Shown: piece by piece, positions 49,075 through 60,893 of the stretch
Numbering within the stretch: the stretch's first letter is position 1
Layout: each line of letters starts with the position of its first letter
Assembly (NCBI GenBank): GCA_025201365.1
Contig: JAIXMF010000008.1
Coordinates: 911,988 to 975,987, forward strand
Reading direction: 5' to 3'
DNA from: Syncephalis plumigaleata
Lineage: Eukaryota > Zoopagomycota > Zoopagomycetes > Zoopagales > Piptocephalidaceae
Length of the DNA stretch: 64,000 nucleotides
The notes under the pieces: model-generated
What the model saw: only the letters and a program-made list of their open reading frames with translations
The model's database searches: none
What the model was told of the DNA's origin: nothing
Position numbers and translations under genes: made by a program

Positions 49075-49977
49075 TCAGTTTCTATACGCAGTACCAGCAG
49101 CGCCTAGACATTCATCAACGCGCACTAGGCTTTTCCCTAATGATCGCGCATAGGTGACCACTCGTTCTACGAGTTGACCATCAATCGACGGTTGGATATC
49201 GTGTTGCAAGCTGATGAATGACGAGCCTGGCCCGCTATTGCCCATGACACTCTGGTATACGTGGAAGGTAGCGTCGGCGTCATTGGGATGCTGCCAATCG
49301 TTAGTGTCGAGATTCCAATTTACAACGTGGTAACCAAGGCTTCCCAACACCGATAACACTTGAGGCGAGGTGTTCCCGTAGGGTGGTCGCATATAGGTGA
49401 CACGCACACCGATAATGCCTTTGATCATATTGTCGAGATCGGTCATTTGCTGCTCGATGCCGGACGCGCTCAATTGCGTGAGATCGACATGCGAGAATGT
49501 GTGCGAGGCAATTTGATGGCCTTCGTCGTAGGCACGCTTAAGCAGAGCGGCATCTTCTGCACGGCTGAGATCGCCCACGTTACGTCCGTTCACGAAGAAG
49601 GTTGCCTTCACGCTTAGTCGACCAAGTGCATTGAGAATGTCGGCGGTGTTTCTCCCTGGACCATCGTCAAAGGTAAGGGCCAATGCGTCGGGAATAGTGC
49701 AGGTGGTTAGTACGACACCAACATCCGGCCCGCTACCTGCTCTTCTCACGAGTACTGAAGTGGATTGCTCAGCGTGCGAGGAAGACACGTCACCACCATC
49801 ACCACTATCATTACCGTCATTACCGTCATTAGCAGCAGCGGTGCTACTTGGTATTTGACGAGCAGATAATGCGCGCGATTCAATGGGTGCTATAAAACAA
49901 ATAGACAAAATGCTGGCCATTAGCCAGAACAATACGAGTGAATAACAAAGAGTGCAAGCAGTGGTGTGTGACCGCAT
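49075..49977 (-). CDS. Secreted polysaccharide deacetylase (chitin deacetylase-like, CE4)
   Basis: A single-exon gene of 300 aa. It has an N-terminal hydrophobic signal (CYSLVLFWLMASILSICFI), a linker rich in Ser/Gly/Asp, and one NodB-homology domain. CE4 motifs are all intact: LALTFDDGPGRNTADIL (motif 1, two metal/catalytic Asp), ASHTFSHVDLTQL (motif 2, His-His), MRPPYGNTSP (motif 3), LDTNDWQHP (motif 4) and ISLQHDI (motif 5). It is expected to remove N-acetyl groups from chitin in the fungal wall, giving chitosan. No GPI signal is seen at the C-terminus (ECLGAAGTAYRN). A TATAAAA lies 83 bp upstream on the same strand. Confidence 0.93.
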   Translation of the reverse strand: MRSHTTACTLCYSLVLFWLMASILSICFIAPIESRALSARQIPSSTAAANDGNDGNDSGDGGDVSSSHAEQSTSVLVRRAGSGPDVGVVLTTCTIPDALALTFDDGPGRNTADILNALGRLSVKATFFVNGRNVGDLSRAEDAALLKRAYDEGHQIASHTFSHVDLTQLSASGIEQQMTDLDNMIKGIIGVRVTYMRPPYGNTSPQVLSVLGSLGYHVVNWNLDTNDWQHPNDADATFHVYQSVMGNSGPGSSFISLQHDIQPSIDGQLVERVVTYARSLGKSLVRVDECLGAAGTAYRN

Positions 49978-51164
49978 TTTGATGCATGTATACGAAAGAG
50001 ATTTGCTTAATTGGTAGATAACTAATTAGCAACAAGTGTTGTGCAGATGTGTTCAACACTTTTATACGTGATTTCAGATAGGGCAACAATAGCAACAGAC
50101 TGTGCAATACGTGTATGATGATGTGTATGTGGATGAGGATGATCCAGTGTAGATCCCATGTACAATTAGCACTCAAGTCATTAAAGACAGAAACAAGGGG
50201 GATATGCGCATTATTTAGATGGTACGGTATCATATTTTTCTTTCCGATAGTCTCGGTGGATATGAAGTATAACACTAGAGCAATGCTAACAATGATGGCG
50301 GGGGGGGTGTAATACGCGGGGAATAATAGTGGCGTAGAAATAGACGTTCTCGAGAGAATAAGAAATACACGCAACCTGAAGATGACTGCTACATGTTTAC
50401 TACGACATTAGCATACTAGCATGTCAAAATGCAATGCATACCATTCCATTGATATTTGTTAATGTCAAGTAAATCCTAGATGGTGTAGGAATACCCGAAA
50501 GTAGTAGAATGACAAGATGTCAATAAATCTATGGCTTGGTGTGGTGGCAACGCTTTCCTCAATAAAGCTTTGCATTTACCTCAATAGCGAAAATAGGGAT
50601 AGGAGTAGCCCGTATTACAGACTGCATAAGCAGTGATGTTTGGCACAATGCTACATGGTATAATTAGAATTGTGGCACTTGTTTTTCTTTCTTTGAGACA
50701 TCATCTAATATGCTACGATAATGCATAAAACGATGTTCCACATACATGTACTGCTTTTCAATCATAGGATGAAGTTACCGTATCGCTACTACTATTGACG
50801 ATCACTAGGGATAGATATGGACCTAAACAATCGATCCATCATTCCTACACGAGATCCTTTCGAGAAACTTGTTATTGCTATTATACGAACATAGTAGTAA
50901 AAGATATGCAATATTTGTAGTAACGAGCGTGTTCTTTTTAGTAATAACAATAGTAAAATATTGGATTTAATGAACAGAAATGCTACCAACACGTTGTGTT
51001 ATAGTCGTTGTTATTGTTGTAAAGAATATACTAGACTATAACTGCGTGTATTCATGCCTTTTTTTTTGTGTAATCATATCCTAATTCTCATACACACATC
51101 ACTTCTCTATGACGATCTAGTTGATGATCTAATTGCTGCTGCTGCTGATGATCTAGAAATCTAG
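49978..51164. promoter_or_regulatory. Chitin deacetylase promoter region and AT-rich spacer
   Basis: A minus-strand TATAAAA at 50060-50066 sits 83 bp before the deacetylase ATG. An eight-G run is at about 50298-50305. The 164-aa hydrophobic minus ORF (49880-50374) overlaps this TATA box and the deacetylase start in another frame, so I do not accept it. The rest holds nothing I recognise. Confidence 0.5.
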
Positions 51165-54100
51165 TTAGAACGACTTCAACACTTCAATCGCTGCCAATCG
51201 ATTGTTTGGATTGTACGAGAGAAGTGACGCAACTGCCAATCGTGCCGACTCGTCGGGAATGCATTCGTTCAGGTCATCCGGTATTAGCACACGATCCTCC
51301 GACCATTTGACATGTCCCAGTCTAGAGCCGCATTCCGCTAGAATCAAGAATGCGTGTACTTGCTCATCCGAAGCGGTGACATCAAATAATGGTTTCTCCG
51401 CAAATATTTCCTGTAATTAGCAATAAAGTGTACATGGTTAATATCAATCTACGTTAATCTGCTATGCGCTACTTACATATATAATACAGCCCAATGACCA
51501 AAGATCAACGGTAGCGGCAGCAATCAATTCTGATCGATCGCGTACCGCTTCCGCTACTTCCGGTGCACAGTATCGAGTGTGGCAACCCGCGTCAGTTGGC
51601 CATATCTCGCCGGGACGACGAATACGCTCGAGTGACACGAGTTTACACTGTGGCTTGTCATCGTTTGACTGAGCGAATGACGCTGGTGTTAAATCGCCTA
51701 TAACTAAGCCTTGAGCGTGGCATGTCGACAGCATTCCGCAATAGAACGTGATATACCGGTGCGCATGTTGAGATCCAAATCGCCGTTGTCGTCCAGTTTC
51801 GAAAGTAGTTCCGGTAATGCTCGACCGTATCGTTCGGTGACCAATACATATCGCTCTGTACCCGTACGTTCATCGGCTAGATTGTAAATATTACGCAATG
51901 CCGCCACCTGTGGACTACGCAAGAAACGAAGTGCAACATATTCTCGTTCCCAAGCGGTACGCGAGACAAACATCTTCAACACGACCATCTCGCCTGCCGT
52001 ATCGTCCGCGGCATAAATAACGACGGCATCGGTGGCCAGATTCGGCGCCGGTCTATCAAGTAGAATATAACGATTGAATAGCACTGAGCCTGGTCGTAGT
52101 ACGTCGGAACCAATACGTACGAGTGTTGGATGTCGATGTAAGGCAGGCTTTGTACCCGTACCGTCATCTTCATCGGTACCGTCCAATGCATCCTCGGCCG
52201 ATTCCTCGTGTAATACACCAGGATCCGTAATACTGCGACTACCAGCGGTGCCTACCAAGTAGCCTTCAACACTCTCGCGTGCATCGCCTCCACGTACTTG
52301 AATCTTCTCGTCGGGACTCTCGTTAGACTTGTGCGAGCTATTCTCGCTAACATCGTCGCGTAGCATGGCAGCGATACTCGCCGTGGTGGATGATGCATCT
52401 GGATGCAATGTAGTATAGGCTGGCTTCAACTCGTTGTTCTGTGTCGGTGCTGTCTCTTGCTTGCCGCTGCCATCATCACCATTGTTGTTGTTGTTGTTGT
52501 TGTTGCTATTATCGCCGCCTTCACCGACTCGTTTCATTTGATTCAAGCGAAGTCGAGCGATCTGATCAAGTGGACTGACCATGCCGGAAATAACACTGCC
52601 TGGTTGTAGATTTGGACTCATTGGCGGTGAGATCACTTGAGTTAGCGGTAGTGTCACATCGTTAGACGTAGATTCGGATGGTGTCGCGGAGTGGGCCGGT
52701 AGATTTGCACGGAATACCGCTTGTGACATGGATCGTGATCGTGGTAGTGCGGCAAGTGGTGGATAATAGCGTGCCGGTCGTATCTCGTTATTGCTATTAT
52801 TATTGTGACTATTGCTGAATACACGAGATTTGTTATTGGGATTCGCGTTTTGTCCGAATGAAATGGACGAGGCAAATGTCCATCGATCAACATCGTCGTC
52901 ATCGTCGTCATCATCGATACCGCTGGGTGTATTAGCGGATGCATTGGTAGTACGACCAACTCGACGCTTGCCCTTACGTTGTACGCGTGGTGTTGGATCG
53001 GAAGCAGCAGCAGTCGATAGATCGCCGTTAGAGTCGCGTGGCGAGTTTGTCTCGCTATTAATCACCGGTCGTCCAATAAGTAAAAGGTTTTGACTGTTGC
53101 GTTTGCTGCTGTCGTTGTTGTCACCGTTGTTGTTATTCAAGTATTTGCCGCTATTCGCAACCTCAGTCATGCTAGGATGTTCGACGCTACTTGGTGACTG
53201 AGAGCCAAGACTCATATCGTCTAGGGTTTCCTTCCTCAACAATGCCTTACTACCATTGCTGGTGGTACCATTGGCAGCACCATTGGCAACTATGATAGTA
53301 GTGCCGCTATTCTGGCCATTATTCAACTTGCGAGCACGTCTCTTTCGTAGACCAAGTAGGATGAACGCATGATGGCGAGTAGTCCTACTAGACCACATAC
53401 AACGGAACAATAATCACCACTGTGCCGTTATCGTTCTTCTTCTCGCCATCCTGGCTTACTTCTCCCGGTTCAGGAAGCATCGAGTCAACTTCGGCATGCG
53501 ACCACGTCCATGTATCTGTGTCAAGAGCGTACATACGCAAATCATCACTATTGCTAACACCGCCCCAAAATAAGATACGATTTCCGATTAGAACAGCAGT
53601 ATGTCCTATTAACCAGTTGATGCAAAAAAGAAAGAAGAGCAAGGGAAGAAAGAAAGAGAAATGTTAATAATCACACGTAATACACTCGTCATTTGTTCTT
53701 ATTCACTTACCCATACGTGGTGGAGGTGCATGATTTGTATTCTTCATTTGCGGTTTCGACCACAAATACTTTTTACCTTTATCTATCGATTCTAGAACCC
53801 AGATATCGTTGGATGAAAGCACAGTGGATTTTCCATCATTATCAGGAGTGCCACCTAGAGTAGTTAACGTGTAAATAATCGAGTAGATCCGTTATACGTC
53901 ATGCAAACATAACCTACCAAATACAATCATCTTATTGTCGAGACAGGTTGCAGTATGTCCCATTCTAGTACATCGATGAATGTAAGTAATACGAGCAGCA
54001 ATGGTCACATTACAATAACTTACCTGGCTGATGGAAAACCTTTATCTACGTCAATTACAGGACTAGAGTCCCACGTTTTATCGTCCAACTTGTAGACATT

Positions 54101-55015
54101 AAGCTGATTAATCGTTTTGAATGTGTTGTCCACACCGCCGAATACTAAAATTGAATTGCTGCTGCTTAGATAGCATGCAGTATGACCTTGACGAGCCTGA
54201 CCGCTTGGACGATCAATCCATTCGCGTGATTCGACGTTCATCTCCACTAGACCATTACTGATGGAACCCGTGTTGATGTCACCATTCGGATCCTGTGTAC
54301 TGCCACCGTACATGTAGGCCCTCTTGTTCACGTAGGTGAACGTTTGTCGCACACGAGATAGTGGCGTTGATACATTCGGTTTCGGTATAGACCACGACCA
54401 TGACGAAGGATACAGCATCATAATGGGATTCCTCGATTCGGGATCAGTTCCCGTAAAATTGGTGGCGTAGAAGAGGATCATTCCATCTTCAATGGTAATG
54501 GCCGAATGCATACGTTGCCCATTGGTGGGCGCGTTAATCATACGTGGCTTGTACCAACGACCATCTTTGATGTAGTAGACGAATAAATCACTAGTACCGG
54601 GTTGCGAGAATGCATCGCGACTATTAGCAACACCACCATAGATTATCATGTAGTTTCCGGATAGTGAAGCGGTATGAAAGGCACGCCATTGAGGTGTAAC
54701 CGGAGAACCAATGTTCATTATTTCACGTCGTACCAAATGATGATTAGATGCACTAGTCACGGCAGCATCCACGCCTTGCAATGATGTCGCGAGTAAACAT
54801 GAACTGCTTAGTAAAGTAAGCATGGATAGGACAAGAATAAATAGTATATGCGACATTGAATAGAAGGACGAGTCAGACTGACGAGATGATTTCCCACTCG
54901 AACGTGACGATTGCACCATATCCCGATCATAGCTGGATGCAACAAAGGCAATATGATCGCAAGACGTAAGCGAGTGCTGCTTGTCTTGCACTTGCATATT
55001 AACACCAAGGCTCAA
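51165..55015 (-). CDS. Kelch-ectodomain / single-TM / pseudokinase receptor-like protein, three frame breaks
   Basis: Domain order: a secretion signal (MSHILFILVLSMLTLLSSSC), six or more kelch repeats with Gly-Gly pairs (YMIIYGGVANS, RAYMYGGSTQD, NSILVFGGVDN, KMIVFGGTPDN, NRILFWGGVSNS), then a TM whose conserved hydrophobic run (VVIIVP, VVCGLVGLLAI, AFILLGLRKRR) is spread over three frames at 53363-53410. A long Ser/Asn-rich cytosolic linker follows, then a kinase-like domain. There VVLKMF keeps the Lys, GLVIGDLTPASF replaces HRDLKPEN, VSLERI replaces DFG, and YCAPEV and DLWSLGCIIYE are kept. It is likely a pseudokinase. Single inserted bases near 51735, 53370 and 53403 rejoin everything. The start may instead be the ATG at 54856, giving a cleavable signal peptide. 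Confidence 0.78.
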
Positions 55016-56344
55016 TGCTTCTCAATACTACACCGTGTAAGTAACTTTAGTGGAAATCAAGCTAGTGGACGAGTGTTGTCGATCGTATCAAAAAAATGCT
55101 GACTTGGCGAAGCACGAGTCAAGGATGTATGCATGAAACTGTCGAGTATGGTTAGGGTGTAGAAGTTGTATGCAGCAATGCCGACACAGATGATGACTTG
55201 AAAAATGATTAAATCACAACAACCAAATAAAACAAATACGATGTAGAATAGCCTAGTATAAATTAATTAACTGTATAGACACCAATAGTGTATCGTAAGT
55301 GTAGGTGTCGTAATCTGAGTGAACGATAGATTGAATCAAGACAAGTAGGATAATATAATAATAAAGTAATAAAATAGAGATAATAAAGTGGTAATAAAGA
55401 AGAAAGCGATTGAAGAATGGAGGATGGTAGGTCGCTTGAAAAAAGAAAATGCCTAAAATGATATGGCTAGACTCCGACTGGGTTCACCAGTGAACGTCGG
55501 ATAATCAAATACCACGCTGGTCACACTAGTAGTTATCGCGTATTCAATCACAAAGAAAGAGCTGCGCACACGCACACACACACACACACAAAGCAAACGA
55601 ATAGATAAATAGTGTTATATATGAATGCAAAGTGAGCGTGTTATAGTGCTAGAATGAGTGCAAGTGTAACCTGTAAAAGAAGGAAAGCGAGAAACTAGTG
55701 TGCGCGTGTAGGTATGATAGAAAGGAAAGGATGGAAGGATGGCAAGTAAGTGACCATGTAACAACAAAGCCACCATACAAACGACAATAAAAGAGGCAGA
55801 CCAGGCCCGTTCATACAATCACTTTGAATGAGCGACTAGGAAAGAGGAAAGGCAGTATTGAAATTATAAAATAATAAATGGTGGATATATTGTTGCTGTT
55901 ATTAGTGCTAGATAAAGAATAGTAGTAGTAGTAGTAGTAGTAGTAGGAAAAGTAGCTGCGGATGTTTAAATGTAGATCCTGCACCGTATCCTGCTTCTTA
56001 TTGCACACAAGGCAGGATAAGAAGCGACAGTATACAGAAACCGGACTATGTCAACAAGCAGCACGACTAAACAAGTGTGGACGAGTGAGCGAGCGAGAAA
56101 GAGAGGGTACTCCTCGAGAGAGAGAGAGAGAGAGAGAGATGGTGATACAAGTTGTATGGTGAGTGGAAAAAAAGGGGCCATTCCGTGCATCGTGCAGTCT
56201 GAATCATGTTAGCGTAGTAGAAGGTTGTTGTTGTTGTTGTTGTTGTGGTTAGCCACACACATGTGTGTGTGTTTGTGCTTGTTCCATTTATTCAGGTGGC
56301 ATGCTAAAGTGTCTTTTATTGGTAATTATCCTGTAGTAGTATTA
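55016..56344. other. Low-complexity intergenic region with several microsatellites
   Basis: Holds (CA)n at about 55566-55592, (GTA)n at about 55919-55947, (GA)n at about 56117-56139 and (TTG)n at about 56222-56246. This dense cluster of unrelated simple repeats lies upstream of the kelch gene. No coding gene was seen. Confidence 0.5.
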
Positions 56345-56373
56345 CAGGCTTTTTCCATCCAATTTGCGCAGTA
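56345..56373 (+). mobile_element. MITE left-end footprint
   Basis: CAGGCTTTTTCCATCC and the following AATTTGCGCAGT match the MITE left terminus exactly, preceded by TA (56343-56344). The match stops abruptly after GCGCAGT and no right end is found downstream, so this is a solo terminus or a truncated copy. Confidence 0.75.
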
Positions 56374-56910
56374 GTATAGTTAATTTCGTATGCTGAATAC
56401 AAGATAACAGCAACATCATATTCCTCTATCGTGTAAATGATGTAGTCTACGTATTCGATTACGGAACATTTGCAATATGCATGCTGTCATACAATGTTTT
56501 AAGTAGATAATACGCAGTTTATGATAATAAAAAGTCTTGCTTTGTTTGTTCCTTAATATCAAACCATAGTGCAACCGGTATATTCGTGTTTCCAATCATT
56601 CAATTACATCATGCCTTAATATTACACTCGTGTAGACCAGTGTTCACGACATAGGTTGTTACCTGATATACTATACTATTGATGTGAATATTCTATACAA
56701 GGTTAATTGAATAAAGTGACAATATGGTTGGCAACCAATTATATTTTGTACATTAATCGACGATTGACTAATAAATCAATACGTTATCGAATCTCCATCT
56801 CTTTCCTATCAATGATACTTTGACTCGTATACCATTTATACGTTATTTTCCCGAATCAATAGATTACTCCTCTCATTCTTCTCTATCGTATTCTCCTTTG
56901 TTAAGCAATC
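56374..56910. other. Intergenic upstream of SKP1
   Basis: AT-rich spacer ending in a pyrimidine-rich leader (56860-56905) before the SKP1 ATG. Nothing else is recognised. Confidence 0.4.
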
Positions 56911-57546
56911 ATGGTGCGACTACATAGTTCAGAGGGTTCGGAATTCGAGGTAGACCGAAGTGTTATTGAAAAGTCACTTCTCATCAAGAATATGCTCGAG
57001 GATGTTGGCGAGACTGATGCAGGTCAGTATGCTTGATAGTAGTATCGTAGGTTGTCTGCCGTTAGCGTGTTAATACTTGCTATTATCGAATACAGTCATT
57101 CCCTTACCTAATGTAAGTGGTCCCATACTGGCAAAAGTAATCGAGTATTGCGAGCATCATCGCAATGATCCCGACGTGGATGCTCAGAGTACATCCAAGA
57201 ATGGTGGTAATGGCGTGAATGGCACGAATTACACGTCAAGTGACGATATCGACGAATGGGATATGGAATTCTGTCGTGTGGATCAAGGCACACTCTATGA
57301 AATGATACTGGTAAGCGTATAATAATAATAATAGCAAGCTGTTATAGCTGCTAATATTATGCGAATTAGGCTGCCAACTACTTGGATATTCGTTCCATGT
57401 TGGATCTGACATGCAAGACGGTGGCCAATATGATCAAGAATAAATCGCCCGAGGAAATTCGCAAGACATTCAATATAACGAATGATTTCTCGCCTGAAGA
57501 AGAAGAGCAAGTGAAGCGCGAGAATTCATGGTGTGAAGACCGATAA
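56911..57546 (+). CDS. SKP1: SKP1, SCF ubiquitin ligase adaptor
   Basis: Skp1 links F-box proteins to cullin-1. Three exons. The POZ part reads [40 protein letters not shown] with HRNDP following. A short linker is expanded by Asn/Gly/Ser ([15 protein letters not shown]). The C-terminal F-box-binding half is intact: [75 protein letters not shown]. This is near-universal Skp1 sequence, ending DR rather than the usual WCEDR plus extension. The spacing between the two ends agrees with family length. An F-box gene lies about 3.3 kb downstream. Confidence 0.96.
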
Positions 57547-57833
57547 TTAGTAGTATGAGCATGATCTATACTCCAGTTGATTCAAGATGATGGAATGGAT
57601 CCACGTCAGTTATAAGCAATCTCTCATTGATGTCTACTTGATTGTTAATTGTAATAAATTGTCATTAAATATACATATATACAAATATGATTACAACAAT
57701 GTTTAATCATGCATTATTCTAGTATACTAGTATGCTTTAATAAACAATCGCCTAAGCTTGATTCGCTATTGATTAGTGAGTAGATTAGATTAGAGTAGCA
57801 TTATCATCATTCAGAATTATTCGTAGTATTCGA

Positions 57834-60066
57834 TTAAATACGAGATATACCATGAAGATTGCCACCCTTCACTGGTGTGCCATACACTACCGATAAACAA
57901 ATACCTAGGATGGTACGCGTGTCTCGTGGATCAATGATGCCATCATCCACTAGGCGACTACTCGTGTAGTAGACGTCGGCCTCTCGCTCCACGATATCTT
58001 GCATGATAGCCTTGCGCGCCTCCTGTTCCTCCTCGTTAATTTGACGACCCGCTCTATTCATTGCCAATCATTGTCAATGCATCATATACATTTAGATAAG
58101 TGTGCGATTCATCATTGCTAGAGTAAAAACAAAAGGGCGATACTTACGCGGCTGCACTCTCGCGTACCACCATATCCATGACACCGGCCAATTGTTCAGA
58201 TCCCATGACACTGCATCGACTATTCGGATAGGACCATAGGAAGCGTGGTGCATAGGCACGTCCATTCATGGCGTAGTTACCCGCACCGTAGGATGCACCC
58301 ATAATTACAGTGATGGCAGGCACTTCACTATTCGATACGGCATTGATAAACTGCGAGCCCGACTTGATAATACCCGATGCCTCGTATTGACGACCCACCA
58401 TGAATCCCGTGATATTTTGTAGGAAGATCAATGGAACATTACTAGTCATGCGATATTAGTACAGCATACTTTTAATTGATCATGATGATAGTGACTTACC
58501 GCATATTGCATAGTTGTATAAAATGGGTAGCCTTATTGGCCTCTGCATTGAAGATAACATTGTTATTGGCAATGATACCCACCGGGACACCTATCATTTT
58601 ACTTGTTAGCATCAATTGATATCAAGCTATCTAGATGTGTATGTGGTTCTAGTGATGCTCACCGTGAATACTAGCCCAACAACAAACGATATTAGAGCCA
58701 TAGAGTGGTTTGAATTCCGAGAAACGAGATCCATCCACAATACGACAGATGACCTCGCGACATTCAAATGGTTTCCGAATATTAGCCTGAATAATTCCAA
58801 GTAACTCATCTAGAAGGAATGCATCAATAATATAAGTAACCCTAGATCCTATCCTATCCTATCCTATCCTATTCATTCACTTACCTCTATCATAGATCGG
58901 TTCTTCAACCAACCCGCTACTCGGTCCGTATAGATGTCGTAGTGGTAGTTGTCCCTGTTTCTGCCAGTTAAGACTGGTCATGTATTCGCGCGCTTTCCTA
59001 ATCGCATCAATCTCGTCCATCGCCAATTGATCCGACACACCCGATACTCGACTATGCATATCGGCACCACCGAGACTCTCTGCGTCGGTTATCTCACCGG
59101 TGGCCATCTTAACGAGAGGCGGTCCACCGAGAAATACTTGTGCCTGATTCTTGACCATAATGACATAGTCGCTTAATCCGGGTGAATAGGCACCGCCTGC
59201 TGTCGATGATCCAAACACAATGCTACATGTAGGAATACCCATCTTGGATCTATTGCCATTATTCTACAATCAATAACTACAATCATTGACTAAAAGCAAA
59301 TATTCAACTTCTTACGCAATAGCTAGATTTCTAAATCCTGCACCACCCGGATGGAATACCAATGATTGTTGACCCAAATTAGCACCAGCCTATCCGTAGT
59401 ACGTATTAGTTCGTTGCAACATCGACTAACCTGATCATACTTGCCGTTTGAACAAGCGAGATGCAAGGTAATCGATTCTCCATGGCAATCTTCTGTAAGC
59501 GTAGTCCTTTATGGACACCCACTTGATTTGCCGCTCCTCCATTCAGTGTAGGCACACGCGCCTCGACTAGACATTCAACACCGCTACCATCACAACAACA
59601 ACATTATCATTATCATAATTGTTAGCATCTTGTTCATTCATTCATTCATTGCTATAGGACAAACTCACCATACTAGACCGATACCCGCGATGATGGATCC
59701 ACCCACCGTCATATCATCTTGTCCCCAACCTGCCAACGGCATCAACTCGAGGAACGGCGAGTCTGGATCGAGTAGTAATTCGATACGCTCGCGTGCTATT
59801 CATCATCAAGCATAGTATGAATACCATAGGATACACGTTGTTTCCCTCTCTTGCTAACTAATTACCTAATAGTTGACCTCGTTTAAGGTGACGTTGTATG
59901 TGTCGCTCCTTGCCTTGGTAAGTGCCATCCGTTTGAAGACGTTCATTCAACTCCTCTACCAGTTGTAGCATGGCAGCATAGTTCTCCTTATATTCCGGAG
60001 TAGTAGTGTCCACATTACTTTGATAGCGTGGACATTCTCGTTCCATACCAGCTATTGGATTCTCCA
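57834..60066 (-). CDS. Methylcrotonoyl-CoA carboxylase beta subunit
   Basis: The mitochondrial carboxyltransferase subunit of leucine catabolism; it transfers CO2 from biotin to 3-methylcrotonyl-CoA. Exons encode [25 protein letters not shown], the N-terminal ACC-type domain with [69 protein letters not shown], and the C-terminal domain with [51 protein letters not shown] and [15 protein letters not shown]. The motif [17 protein letters not shown] is specific for MCC beta. The conserved frame starts at 60066 without a targeting peptide; a presequence-like ORF from 60197 ends one frame away, so the true start may lie there. An intron carries (ATCCT)n at about 58847-58872. Confidence 0.93.
58847..58873. 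repeat. (ATCCT)n minisatellite in an MCC intron
   Basis: About five tandem ATCCT units lie in an intron of the MCC beta gene, just inside the splice acceptor side on the + strand view. Confidence 0.8.
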
Positions 60067-60372
60067 TACAGTTTAGTGGTAGGACTATTCCGTGTTATAG
60101 TAGCAGTAGTAGAAGTGGCAGAATATGATATAAGCGTGTTAAAAAGGATTACAAGTGCTCCACAACCCCGCGTGTTCCCTATCAACCATTGTTGCAACTA
60201 GAGCAGCTGTGCTAATAGTGATGACGATGATGCCCTCATTCATAATATGGGGGTACATTCGGCAATAAACATATCCGTTCATGTGGCACTACTGCTATTA
60301 CGTGTATACCAATAATCACTCGCTTATCCTAATCATATACATTAATCTATAATTGTTATTCATAAATCTATA

Positions 60373-60430
60373 CCAAACATTTCCAATCAATTAGCGCTGT
60401 GAGCCTTTTGTTTTTACGAATAAATAGTAG
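60373..60430 (+). mobile_element. Degenerate MITE/transposon end beside the Fanzor-like remnant
   Basis: The stretch TTTCCAATCAATTAGCGC, followed by TTTTGTTTTTACGAATAAAT, aligns to the left end of the MITE family (TTTCCATCCAATTTGCGC ... TTTGTTTTTACGAATAAATA). The outermost bases have decayed, although a TA remains at 60371-60372. The orientation points the element body to the right, towards the Fanzor-like ORF whose stop is about 40 bp away. No right end was found before the F-box gene. Confidence 0.65.
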
Positions 60431-60467
60431 CCATGATAATATGTATTCAGATGTAAAAGCGATAGTA

Positions 60468-60806
60468 TCACGGATAAGTTGTTTCTTGTTGTCCTTGTCC
60501 TTCATTTCTTGAACGTTTAAAAGCAATGACACTTTGATGTAGCTGTGTTGGAACACCATTTCCATTGCGAAGACTGAGAATAATCTGAATAACATTCAGA
60601 TATGCTGCCATATCCCGATTCCATACACGATACTCGAATCCTTCACCATTCATGTCATCATTACAATTCTGATGTGTGCATCTAATAGAATAATGAATTA
60701 GTATATTGTTATAGATTGTACTCATCTTAAGAAGACATGACAAGTAACAGTAGGATATCTTGTCAATTAGAATGACTTGAACACCATGCTTCATTATTAT
60801 CCACAC
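60468..60806 (-). pseudogene. Fanzor/TnpB-like RuvC nuclease, C-terminal remnant
   Basis: A 112-aa ORF matching only the C-terminal end of the large TnpB-like/Fanzor family of fungal transposon proteins. MKHGVQVILIDKISYCYLSC corresponds to the segment before the zinc ribbon (family KHGYKVYLIDEF..S..CPxC), RCTHQNC is the second half of the zinc ribbon, and RVWNRDMAAYLNVIQII is the RuvC-III block (family LWNRDLAAVLNF) with the catalytic Asp present in NRD. SLRNGNGVP matches the family tail. The stretch between the two Cys pairs is shortened, the first pair is C-x3-C, and everything N-terminal (RuvC-I/II, wedge) is missing upstream. The F-box gene starts about 90 bp away on the other strand. It is most likely a dead fragment. 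Confidence 0.7.
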
Positions 60807-60893
60807 TTGTGTATGATTTATTTGTGTATTCTTGATTAAACTAACGTCATCGTATTTCTCTACCCCATATCGCCTTTCTTATTCCATTCCACT

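Noticed and set aside
49880-50374. 164-aa hydrophobic minus-strand ORF
   Set aside because: It overlaps the chitin deacetylase start and TATA box in another frame and has no family features.
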